Below, piece by piece: positions 54,649-64,000 of a DNA stretch of 64,000 nt; within the stretch, counting starts at the first letter, position 1, and the number at the start of each line of letters is the position of its first letter. This DNA comes from Chloroflexota bacterium (GTDB lineage: Bacteria; Chloroflexota; UBA11872; VXOZ01). The stretch spans positions 62,001-126,000 of the forward strand of contig CATQHC010000008.1 of the NCBI GenBank assembly GCA_958295775.1. Reading direction: 5' to 3'. A program made the position numbers and the translations under genes. The notes under the pieces were generated by a model. The model ran no database searches, had not been told where the DNA came from, and was given only the letters and a program-made list of their open reading frames with translations.

Positions 54649-56220
54649 ATGACATTCGATCTAATCATTCGCAACGGCCGTGTCATAGACGGCATGGGCA
54701 ACCCGTGGTTTTCCGCCGACGTGGGTATCACCCAAGGCCGCATTGCCGCCGTTGGACGCTTGGATTCGAGCGACGCGGCGGCCGTGATCGATGCCAAAGG
54801 GAAAGTAATCTGCCCCGGCTTCATCGACGTGCACAACCACTCCGACCTGATCCTCCTGCGCGAACCCGACCACACTCCCAAAGTTGCGCAAGGCATTACC
54901 ACCGAGATTCTCGGCTCCGACGGCATTGGCTACGCCCCCATGTCGCTCAGGCACTTGCGGGAAACCGCGCAGCTCTACAGGGCCATCAACGGCGGCCTGC
55001 CGCGGGACGTCGAGCCCTGGCAGACCATCCCGGAGTACTTGGACCGCTTCGATGGCAACGTCGCCGTTAACGTCGCCTTTCAAGTGCCCCACAACGCGCT
55101 GCGGCTGGCAGTCATCGGGTGGGAAAACCGCGCCGCCACCGAGGAAGACCTGGCGGGGATGGCGCGGCTGGCTGCGGAAGCCATGGATCAGGGCTGTGTG
55201 GGCTTTGCCACCGGCCTTTCGTACCACCCGCACGTGTTCGGCACGCTAGAGGAGCTTGTCGCCATCAGCAAGGCCGTTGCCGCCTATGGCGGGGTCTACA
55301 ACACCCACATGCGCTACCACCTTGGCGACCAATTCCTGGACCCCGTGCATGAAACGTTGGACGTGGCGCGGCAAGCCGACATTCCGGTGCACATTGCCCA
55401 CTACCTGATCTCCGGCATACACACCTGGGGACTGAGCAGCCAACGCCTGGCGCTGGTGGATGCGGCCCGTGCCGAAGGACTGGACGTTACCTACGATGCG
55501 TATTGCTACCCGGCCGGTTCAACTACGGGTATGTTCGTGCTGCCGCTGTGGATGGGCGCCGATGGGCCAAACGCGCTGATCAAACGCGTACGGTCGCCCA
55601 ACGTCATGGCGCAAGTTCTGGACGAAATCGAGGGCCGGGAACGGGAGTTCTACGCCCGCATGCAGATTACGCACATTGGGCCGGAGCGGTATCGAGAATG
55701 GGAAGGCCGCCGGCTGGCGGACGTGGCCGATGAGGTGGGTGAAGCGCCTGACGCGCTGCTGCTCCGGCTCCTCGATGAGACCGCATTGGAGATCGGCTTT
55801 AACTTCCACTTTGGCAACGAGGCCGACGTGCAGGCCGTCATTCAACACCCGGCGCACATGGGGTCCACCGACGCCATCATGATGGGCAGTTCGCCCCACC
55901 CCCGCGCTTACGGCACTTACCCGCGCTTCCTCGGCCATTACACTCGCGAACTCGGCCTTTTCACGTTGGAAGACGCGATCCGGCGTTTCACCGGCTTCCC
56001 GGCGCAGCGTTTCGGGTTGCATGACCGCGGCCTCATCCGCAACGGTATGGCCGCCGATGTTGTGGTCTTCGATCCCGCCACGGTCATCGACCGATCGACG
56101 TTTGACGACCCGCGCCAATTCCCGATTGGCATCGAGCACGTGCTCGTGAACGGCACGCCCGTAATCGCAGGCGGCGCTCCCACCGGCGCCCGCCCCGGCC
56201 GGGCGCTCCGGCGAGGGTAA
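54649..56220 (+). CDS. N-acyl-D-amino-acid deacylase-like amidohydrolase
   Basis: A 523-residue metal-dependent amidohydrolase. LIIRNGRVIDGMGNPWFSAD (about 4-23) is the small beta domain, and the metal motif H-x-H is in FIDVHNHSDLI (about 59-69). NTHMRYHLGDQ and HIAHYLISG supply later ligands, and RNGMAADVVVFDP near 464-476 is the closing beta domain. D-aminoacylases deacylate N-acyl-D-amino acids; D-hydantoinase relatives are the alternative. The ATG lies 80 bases after mntA. Confidence 0.91.
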   Translation: MTFDLIIRNGRVIDGMGNPWFSADVGITQGRIAAVGRLDSSDAAAVIDAKGKVICPGFIDVHNHSDLILLREPDHTPKVAQGITTEILGSDGIGYAPMSLRHLRETAQLYRAINGGLPRDVEPWQTIPEYLDRFDGNVAVNVAFQVPHNALRLAVIGWENRAATEEDLAGMARLAAEAMDQGCVGFATGLSYHPHVFGTLEELVAISKAVAAYGGVYNTHMRYHLGDQFLDPVHETLDVARQADIPVHIAHYLISGIHTWGLSSQRLALVDAARAEGLDVTYDAYCYPAGSTTGMFVLPLWMGADGPNALIKRVRSPNVMAQVLDEIEGREREFYARMQITHIGPERYREWEGRRLADVADEVGEAPDALLLRLLDETALEIGFNFHFGNEADVQAVIQHPAHMGSTDAIMMGSSPHPRAYGTYPRFLGHYTRELGLFTLEDAIRRFTGFPAQRFGLHDRGLIRNGMAADVVVFDPATVIDRSTFDDPRQFPIGIEHVLVNGTPVIAGGAPTGARPGRALRRG

Positions 56221-56490
56221 TTCTATTTCCGACTGACGTCCTATGAGCGCTGCCTCGCCTCGCTGACGGTATCCCTCGCAATCCGCGCTACGAGGGTCTG
56301 CACGATTTCCTGTTCTCCTCTCTTGTGTGCACTCCTAGATTCTGCATACTGGTGGCACACGCGCCGCATACGCTAGCCGCGCGGTCCCACACAAACCCGC
56401 ACATGAAGTTCTGCTTTGAGCGAAATGAAACAATAATCTCAGTTAAGTGCCAATGTTTCTCATAAATGGTGATAGTTACTAAATTATAAG

Positions 56491-56519
56491 TTGCATTCTT
56501 CAAAAAGGTGCGCTATACT
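56491..56519 (+). promoter_or_regulatory. Promoter of the ABC exporter genes
   Basis: TTGCAT (56491-56496) and TATACT (56514-56519) with a 17-base spacer; the -10 is preceded by GC. Transcription should begin near 56526. Confidence 0.7.
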
Positions 56520-56525
56520 CCCCAG

Positions 56526-56646
56526 AAGGCATAGAATTCTAAACATGCGGTTAGGAGGGTAGTAAAGCCGCTACAGCCTGGATCGGACGTAAGTCCAGTC
56601 AAGTGCGTTCTCGCATCTTCGCAAACACGAGTGGAGGGAAACCCTA
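56526..56646 (+). promoter_or_regulatory. Long structured 5' leader, class unknown
   Basis: The roughly 120-base leader contains several local stems: GCGG/CCGC near 56546-56572, a GGAC-GTAA-GTCC hairpin near 56585-56600 with a GNRA-type loop, and GTGCG/CGCAT near 56604-56618. I could not match it to a known riboswitch. GTGGAGGG serves as the ribosome-binding site. Confidence 0.35.
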
Positions 56647-57567
56647 ATGGACTCTAACCCCGTCGTTCAGACGGAGGGTCTCACGAAGAGGTACGGCAGC
56701 ATCCTTGCCGTGGACGATCTCTCGCTGACGGTCCCGCGCGGGCATGTCTTCGGTCTGCTAGGCCCCAATGGCTCCGGCAAGACCACCACCATGGGCATGC
56801 TGCTGGGTCTCGTGCGACCGACTGCCGGCAGCTTCAGCCTGTTCGGCACGCATACCAACCATCAAGCATCCCTGCGCCGCGTCGGCGCTATCGTCGAGAC
56901 TCCGACGTTCTATCCGTACCTCACGGGCCGCCAGAACCTCGCCTATTTCCAGGGCATCTTGGGGCGAGGGGCAGCGCAGGAACTCGACGATTTGCTCGAA
57001 CAGGTCAGCTTGGCCGACCGCGCCGACGACCGCTTCCACACCTATTCCCTGGGCATGAAGCAGCGGCTTGGTTTGGCATACGCGCTGCTTGGCGATCCGG
57101 GACTGCTCTTCCTGGATGAGCCCACCAACGGCATGGACCCCGCCGGCATGGCCGAGATGCGCGGATTGATCCGCAGCCTGGGGACGCAAGACCGCACAGT
57201 TTTCCTCTCCAGCCACCTCCTCCATGAGGTCGAGCAGGTCTGCGATAGCGTGGTAATCCTCTCCAAGGGCAAGCTCATCGCGCAGGGGAGTGTGGCCGAC
57301 CTGCTCAAAGGGCGCGGGCAAATCCGCCTGCGCACCACCGACAACGCGCAGGCGCTCACGATCCTGACAGCGTTGGATTGGGTCGAGGAAGCAACGTTGG
57401 AAGACGAAACGCTGGTGGTGACGGCACCGTCTGAGCGCGCGCCGGAGTTGAGCGCCGCCTTGGGACGGGCCGACATCTACGTAACCGAAATGACATCCGG
57501 CAAGGAGTCGCTGGAAAGCTACTTCCTGGAAATCACCGCCGCGGAGGAAGGAGAAGAAGGCAGATGA
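56647..57567 (+). CDS. ABC transporter ATP-binding protein
   Basis: A 306-residue ABC ATPase of the multidrug/bacitracin exporter (CcmA/BcrA) type. Walker A is GPNGSGKTTT (about 39-48), the signature YSLGMKQRLGLAYALL (about 134-149), Walker B LLFLDEPTNGMDP (about 154-166) and the H-loop SSHLLHE (about 190-196). A C-terminal extension (about 215-306) is usual in this group. The stop overlaps the permease start by 4 bases, so both subunits are made together. Confidence 0.94.
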   Translation: MDSNPVVQTEGLTKRYGSILAVDDLSLTVPRGHVFGLLGPNGSGKTTTMGMLLGLVRPTAGSFSLFGTHTNHQASLRRVGAIVETPTFYPYLTGRQNLAYFQGILGRGAAQELDDLLEQVSLADRADDRFHTYSLGMKQRLGLAYALLGDPGLLFLDEPTNGMDPAGMAEMRGLIRSLGTQDRTVFLSSHLLHEVEQVCDSVVILSKGKLIAQGSVADLLKGRGQIRLRTTDNAQALTILTALDWVEEATLEDETLVVTAPSERAPELSAALGRADIYVTEMTSGKESLESYFLEITAAEEGEEGR

Positions 57568-58637
57568 TCGCCCACGTCTTGCGACTCTCCATTTGGGAAT
57601 GGCACAAGCTCCGCCGCCGCATGTTGCCGTGGCTCCTGCTGGCAATCGTCGTAATCCTGATGCAAGTGGCGGTATGGGGCGCCTACGCCGTGTACCGCAC
57701 CGAACCCTTCTCGCCGCGGCATGGCATCGGCATAGGCGAGACCGCAAGCGAGAACGCAGGCGAGAACGCAAGCGAGAACAAGGAAACGATCTTCGAAGCG
57801 GAATGGACGTGCAAGGACGTGCGCGGCAACCGCATCCCGCCGGGAGTCGAAGAGCTCGCTGACGAGCATCGCGAGAGTGCGCTGGCGAGTGTGGAGGAGT
57901 TCCGCGAATCCTGCGCGGGCTACGAGGAGTTCCGCACGTTCACTAGCAACGCCGTTTTGCTGCCAAATAGCATCCTCTTGGGCTTCACGCTGTTGCAGGG
58001 AACTCTGTTCATCCTCGTCAGCATCTTGGGCGCGGCGGCGCTGGGTGCCGAATACGGCTGGGGCACGCTACGCACGGTGCTTACTAAAGGCACCGGCCGC
58101 TGGCAATTCCTGACGGCAAAGATCGTCGCGCTCATGTTCACGGCGCTGGTTGGACTGCTCATTGCCTCAGCTACGGTGGCGTTGAGCAGCGTCTTGATTG
58201 GCATTTTCGGACTGGAAAGCGAAACGCTGCAGGGGACGGTGGAGTGGCTTGAGGTCCCGCTGAAAATCGGTGCATTGCTCTTTAGCTTCCTCCCTTACGT
58301 GATGCTGGCGCTCCTCGCCACGGCCTTGACCTCGTCTACGGCTGCGGGCATCACGACCTTCGTGGTCTACTACCTGATCGAGGCAACGATCTTTCCGGCC
58401 CTGAATAACTTCGATTGGTTCAAGCGGGCCTCCGAATACCTGCTCAGCCCGAATGCCACGGCCCTGCTCGAATCGAGCTATGGCGAGGTTTCCATCACGA
58501 TTGGAGAGAATGGCGACGCGGCGCAGCCGGACGTGCTTCATGCCCTTCTCGTCCTGGGAGCCTATACGCTCGTCTTCGGCGCGCTGACGTACTGGCTGTT
58601 CCAACGCCGGGACATCACCGGCGCCAAAGGCGGCTGA
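57564..58637 (+). CDS. ABC-2 type transporter permease
   Basis: A 357-residue permease with six membrane helices: one near 20-42, then five between about 140 and 350. A large soluble loop (about 45-135) sits between helices 1 and 2. The loop contains three copies of a four-residue unit (ASEN, AGEN, ASEN, near 61-72), encoded by three 12-bp repeats. With its ATPase it likely exports a peptide, antibiotic or lipid. The start codon overlaps the upstream gene. Confidence 0.9.
   Translation: MIAHVLRLSIWEWHKLRRRMLPWLLLAIVVILMQVAVWGAYAVYRTEPFSPRHGIGIGETASENAGENASENKETIFEAEWTCKDVRGNRIPPGVEELADEHRESALASVEEFRESCAGYEEFRTFTSNAVLLPNSILLGFTLLQGTLFILVSILGAAALGAEYGWGTLRTVLTKGTGRWQFLTAKIVALMFTALVGLLIASATVALSSVLIGIFGLESETLQGTVEWLEVPLKIGALLFSFLPYVMLALLATALTSSTAAGITTFVVYYLIEATIFPALNNFDWFKRASEYLLSPNATALLESSYGEVSITIGENGDAAQPDVLHALLVLGAYTLVFGALTYWLFQRRDITGAKGG
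57744..57779 (+). repeat. Three 12-bp coding repeats
   Basis: Units 57744-57755, 57756-57767 and 57768-57779 read GCARGCGAGAAC; they encode the four-residue repeats in the permease loop. Confidence 0.85.
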
Positions 58638-58680
58638 CCAGCGGTAGGGCTACAGCGCTCTGGAGCGCTCAAGAGTTGCC

Positions 58681-58722
58681 AACCCAAAGGGTCGCGACGT
58701 GTCGCGACCCTTTGGGTTTAAC
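58681..58722 (+). terminator. Terminator after the ABC exporter genes
   Basis: A perfect 18-bp inverted repeat (58681-58698 with 58701-58718) lies 43 bases after the permease stop. The right arm ends in GGGTTT and the next bases are AACC, so the T-run is short. Confidence 0.65.
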
Positions 58723-61145
<2,423 letters not shown>

Positions 61146-61228
61146 TCACATTCTGGCGCTCGTAACGGTAGTCTCCACCGCGTCTGAGGGCAGTGGTGTT
61201 GGTGCGGACCGTGGGGTACCAGTTGGCC

Positions 61229-61264
61229 CCTACTGCTCTGGAACGCTCTCAGAGTAGCAGTAGG
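61229..61264. repeat. Hairpin downstream of katG
   Basis: A 12-base arm (CCTACTGCTCTG) pairs with CAGAG...AGCAGTAGG with a 3-base bulge. No T-run follows. A related but diverged sequence lies at 58649-58679, on the other side of katG. Confidence 0.4.
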
Positions 61265-61438
61265 CAGTTGATCAATCTGCCCACCGACCCAGACGCGAGA
61301 AGTTTGGAACTAGTTGAATGTAGTCGCCTTGGCGACTTGAGGGACGGCCATAGCCGGAGACCTTGAGCGTCGCATCGCTGTCGAAGAGTTGCGTGAAGAG
61401 ACAGCGAACACTACGCGCGCATTCCAGTTTAGCCACTG

Positions 61439-62530
61439 ATGAGCCTTCGCCCTGCCGGCGTTCTTGCTGCTCAATTCCTAACCGAGCATTTTCGGATACG
61501 AGCCTTGGCAATCAGGCAAAACCTGCACAATCTACTTGCAGCCATTGCCAAGAGCCGTCTCACACGTGGCGGCTTGGCGCTTGCTATTGTCTTTCTGGTC
61601 GGCTCCACCGGCTTTGTCCTCATCGAGGGCTGGAACTACTTCGACGCAGTCTACATGACGGTAGTCACCATGACGACTGTGGGGTATGAAGAGGTGCGGC
61701 CCTTGTCGCCGCTCGGTCGTTTCTTCAATCTCTTCGTCATGCTGGCCGGCGTGGGATTGATGTTCTATATCCTCACGGTTACCGTGCAGACCGTGGTAGA
61801 AGATGAAATTCTCAGAGTATTCGTGCGGAGGCGACGAATGAGAAAGAAGATCGATGCCATCAAAGAGCACTTCATACTCTGCGGCTACGGCAGGGTGGGC
61901 CGCGAGGCTGCCAAAGCCTTTCACGGGGAAGGCGTGGACGTGGTCGCGGTTGACGTTGCGGAGGCTGCCGTAGAGTTGGCGGTGGAAGACGGACTCCTTG
62001 CCATCTGCCGGGATGCCACCCAGAACGAGTCCCTCCTCCAAGCCGGCATCGCCCGCGCCCGCGGTCTCATCGCCGCGACCGGCAGCGATAGCAGCAACGT
62101 GCTCATCACGCTCACCGCCAAGGCCATCAACCCCGACCTCACGTTAGTCGCCCGCGCCGACGCCATCGAAACCAGAGAGAAGGTCAGATTGGCCGGAGCA
62201 GACCAGGTTGTCACACCGTACAGTATCGGCGGACGGCGCATGGCCCTCTCGGCAGTGAGACCGCTCACTGCCGATTTTTTTGACAACATCGTAGACCCTT
62301 CACGCAACGGACCCCGGATAATTGAGATTCTCGTGGGTGAGGGGTCTGACTTTGCAGGGACAACCCTCGCCGAATTCGCGGCGGCGCGCCAGGTTCAGGT
62401 GCTGGCGGTGAGCAAGCATGACGGCCACCTGCTGCTCACACCAGCCGCGGAATCGGTCATTGAACCGGGCGACAGGCTGGTGCTGGCCGGGCGCGACGAG
62501 CAACTGCAACGACTGGAAGGCCGCGCCTGA
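61439..62530 (+). CDS. Potassium channel with RCK domains
   Basis: A 363-residue two-helix K+ channel. Membrane helices lie near 45-65 and 95-118, with the selectivity filter TTVGYEE between them (near 80-86). A RCK-N (TrkA-N) Rossmann domain follows with FILCGYGRVGREAA (about 140-153). A RCK-C domain (about 275-363) closes the protein. RCK-C domains bind regulators, and in other bacteria some bind c-di-AMP. The ATG start has no good ribosome site. It is a MthK-like channel for potassium flux. Confidence 0.92.
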   Translation: MSLRPAGVLAAQFLTEHFRIRALAIRQNLHNLLAAIAKSRLTRGGLALAIVFLVGSTGFVLIEGWNYFDAVYMTVVTMTTVGYEEVRPLSPLGRFFNLFVMLAGVGLMFYILTVTVQTVVEDEILRVFVRRRRMRKKIDAIKEHFILCGYGRVGREAAKAFHGEGVDVVAVDVAEAAVELAVEDGLLAICRDATQNESLLQAGIARARGLIAATGSDSSNVLITLTAKAINPDLTLVARADAIETREKVRLAGADQVVTPYSIGGRRMALSAVRPLTADFFDNIVDPSRNGPRIIEILVGEGSDFAGTTLAEFAAARQVQVLAVSKHDGHLLLTPAAESVIEPGDRLVLAGRDEQLQRLEGRA

Positions 62531-63004
62531 GGCAGGCAACGTCATAGCCACCCTCACGCCCCGCACTCGGTAACGGTAGCACGCAGGATACTCATCTTTC
62601 TTCACCGGCGGGGCAGACAAACTTCACGCGGCAAGCGGTGCAATCCTACCCTTTACTTAGTTCAGTCAACCTGGGTGAAGTCCCGTTTTCAGGACCACAG
62701 GGCGGACTCTTACTTAGGTCGCCCCCTTGCCGCGCACACGACCTGACGCGCCGGTTCCTGTGTGATAGCATTTTACTCGCTATGGAATGTTCAGGAAGCT
62801 CTGAGTATCCTTGATTGGCGATTAGAGCGGCTGCCGAGCGCAATTACTGTAAGTACCCATGCGCGCGGTCCCGCGGCAAGGGGCTCTACCGCCCCTCATT
62901 GGATTCACGGATAACCGGGGTTCCTAGCGGCAGGCCGCCCAGCAATGGGCGTCGCCTGGCTTCAGTGCAGTACTGCTTCGCATGAGAATTGCTGACAGGC
63001 TAGC
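62531..63004. other. Intergenic region, nothing identified
   Basis: No gene is supported in these 474 bases. Short hairpins occur (ATAGC/GCTAT near 62767-62785; GGGGC/GCCCC near 62880-62895) but no known RNA pattern. Confidence 0.4.
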
Positions 63005-64000
63005 GTGAGCTACAACTTCCAAACACTGCGTGGGGACATCTTTGGCGGCATCACGGCGGCCGTGGTGGGTTTGCCGGTGGCGCTGGCCTTTGGCGTCGCG
63101 TCCGGCCTCGGCGCCCTCGCCGGCATATACGGCGCAATTGCCGTAGGTTTCTTCGCGGCGGTTTTCGGGGGCACGAAGTCGCAGATTTCCGGACCCACCG
63201 GCCCCATGGCCGTCGCCATGGCCGTCATCGTCACGACTCACGCCGACACGCTTGCCGAAGCCTTCACCATCGTCGTGATGGCAGGTCTTATTCAGATCCT
63301 GCTGGGCGTGATGCGGATAGGACGCTTCGTGGCCTTCACGCCGTACTCGGTGATATCCGGCTTCATGTCCGGCATTGGCGTAATCATCATACTCTTGCAA
63401 ACTCTGCCATTTCTAGGAGCGGCAGGAGCCACTGGTGGGCCGGTGGGAGTCGTCCGCGCGTGGCCGAACGCGTTAGGCAACATAAACTTCAACGCTCTCA
63501 CTATCGCCGCGGTGACTCTGATCGTGGGCGTGCTCTGGCCTCGGCAATTTCGGAAGTACTTTCCGCCTACGTTGGCAGCGCTGGCCGCCGGTACGCTGCT
63601 GGGCGTGCTGTGGTTGACCAATGTGCCCGTCATCGGCGAAGTGCCTACCGGCCTGCCGCAGATCGAGATGCCGGCTCTGTCCGCCGGTATACTCGTCAGA
63701 GCCATCGAGCCTGCTCTGATTCTCGCCCTGCTCGGTTCCATTGACAGTCTGCTTACTTCCCTGATAGCCGACGCCATGACCCGCACCCGCCACAACCCGA
63801 ACCGCGAGTTAGTCGGCCAAGGCATCGGCAATTTGGTGGCGGGCTTCATTGGCGGCCTGCCCGGCGCCGGAGCTACCATGGGCACCGTGGTGAACATCCG
63901 CGCCGGCGGACAGACGCAAGTTTCCGGCACCCTGCGCGCGGCAATCCTGCTGGCGCTCGTGCTCGGACTCGGCAAATACGTGGAGGCGATCCCACACGCC
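63005..64000 (+). CDS. SulP family anion transporter (3' partial)
   Basis: The frame is open from the GTG at 63005 to the window end, giving 332 residues of a longer protein. RGDIFGGITAAVVGLPVALAFG opens the family's first helix, and GGTKSQISGPTGPMAV and TPYSVISGFMSGIGVIII are the SulP (SLC26-type) signatures. About nine membrane helices are visible. SulP proteins carry sulfate, bicarbonate or other anions; the substrate cannot be told and any C-terminal STAS domain is beyond the edge. An in-frame stop 10 bases upstream fixes the start. Confidence 0.92.
   Translation, partial: MSYNFQTLRGDIFGGITAAVVGLPVALAFGVASGLGALAGIYGAIAVGFFAAVFGGTKSQISGPTGPMAVAMAVIVTTHADTLAEAFTIVVMAGLIQILLGVMRIGRFVAFTPYSVISGFMSGIGVIIILLQTLPFLGAAGATGGPVGVVRAWPNALGNINFNALTIAAVTLIVGVLWPRQFRKYFPPTLAALAAGTLLGVLWLTNVPVIGEVPTGLPQIEMPALSAGILVRAIEPALILALLGSIDSLLTSLIADAMTRTRHNPNRELVGQGIGNLVAGFIGGLPGAGATMGTVVNIRAGGQTQVSGTLRAAILLALVLGLGKYVEAIPHA

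Larger units (their letters stand above)
56221..56646. other. Intergenic region with promoter and long leader
   Basis: The first 270 bases are A/T-richer than the rest of the window and hold no gene I can support. The last 155 hold a strong promoter and a 120-base leader for the ABC transporter genes. Confidence 0.55.

Overview
This is a 64 kb chromosomal segment from a GC-rich bacterium (about 60% GC by eye) with many GTG and TTG starts. No single gene fixes the taxon. The mix of Gfo/Idh/MocA dehydrogenases, DegT-type aminotransferases, a ceramidase-like hydrolase, amide-cleaving enzymes, a YfhO-type membrane protein and a c-di-AMP riboswitch suggests an environmental Chloroflexota lineage; that assignment is a guess.

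Layout. 1-2.5 kb: a gene tail, tRNA-Cys, a membrane protein and a type II asparaginase. 2.8-4.5 kb: a Gfo/Idh/MocA protein and a cupin. 4.7-7.6 kb: the conserved rpmH-rnpA-yidD-yidC-jag block. 7.8-12.8 kb: birA, an O-antigen-ligase-like protein, a TPR lipoprotein and an FAH-family enzyme. 13-24.3 kb: metabolic genes (two more Gfo/Idh/MocA, a polysaccharide deacetylase, DegT and class III aminotransferases, formate-THF ligase) with rsmI and a two-gene NAD synthase. 24.4-30.7 kb: YfhO, Fe-dependent alcohol dehydrogenase, RseP-type protease and Dxr. 31-40.5 kb: ceramidase-like protein, DegT aminotransferase, 3'-5' exonuclease, a DUF4258/DUF2283 pair with a broken first member, ThiI, aldo/keto reductase and an oligopeptide-binding lipoprotein. 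40.6-41 kb: an orphan c-di-AMP (ydaO-type) riboswitch between terminators. 41.1-47.8 kb: a surface-glycan cluster (three GT4, one GT2, one lipid-carrier sugar-phosphate transferase) ending in ybeY. 47.8-51 kb: orphan HigA-like regulator, nitrilase-family enzyme, dnaB and rplI. 51.1-56.2 kb: TPP enzyme, acetamidase/formamidase, HepT/MntA pair and D-aminoacylase-like amidohydrolase. 56.6-58.6 kb: two-gene ABC exporter behind a long leader. 59-64 kb: KatG, an RCK potassium channel and a SulP transporter cut by the window edge.

The genes read as housekeeping modules (translation and protein insertion, replication, NAD, isoprenoid and one-carbon metabolism) with catabolic genes for sugars, amides and D-amino-acid derivatives between them. 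The most unusual items are the c-di-AMP riboswitch with no clear target gene, the DUF4258 gene interrupted by one in-frame TGA, the split glutamine-dependent NAD synthase, and the palindromic-repeat islands, one of which supplies the C-terminus of Dxr. I found no CRISPR array, transposase, integrase or prophage.
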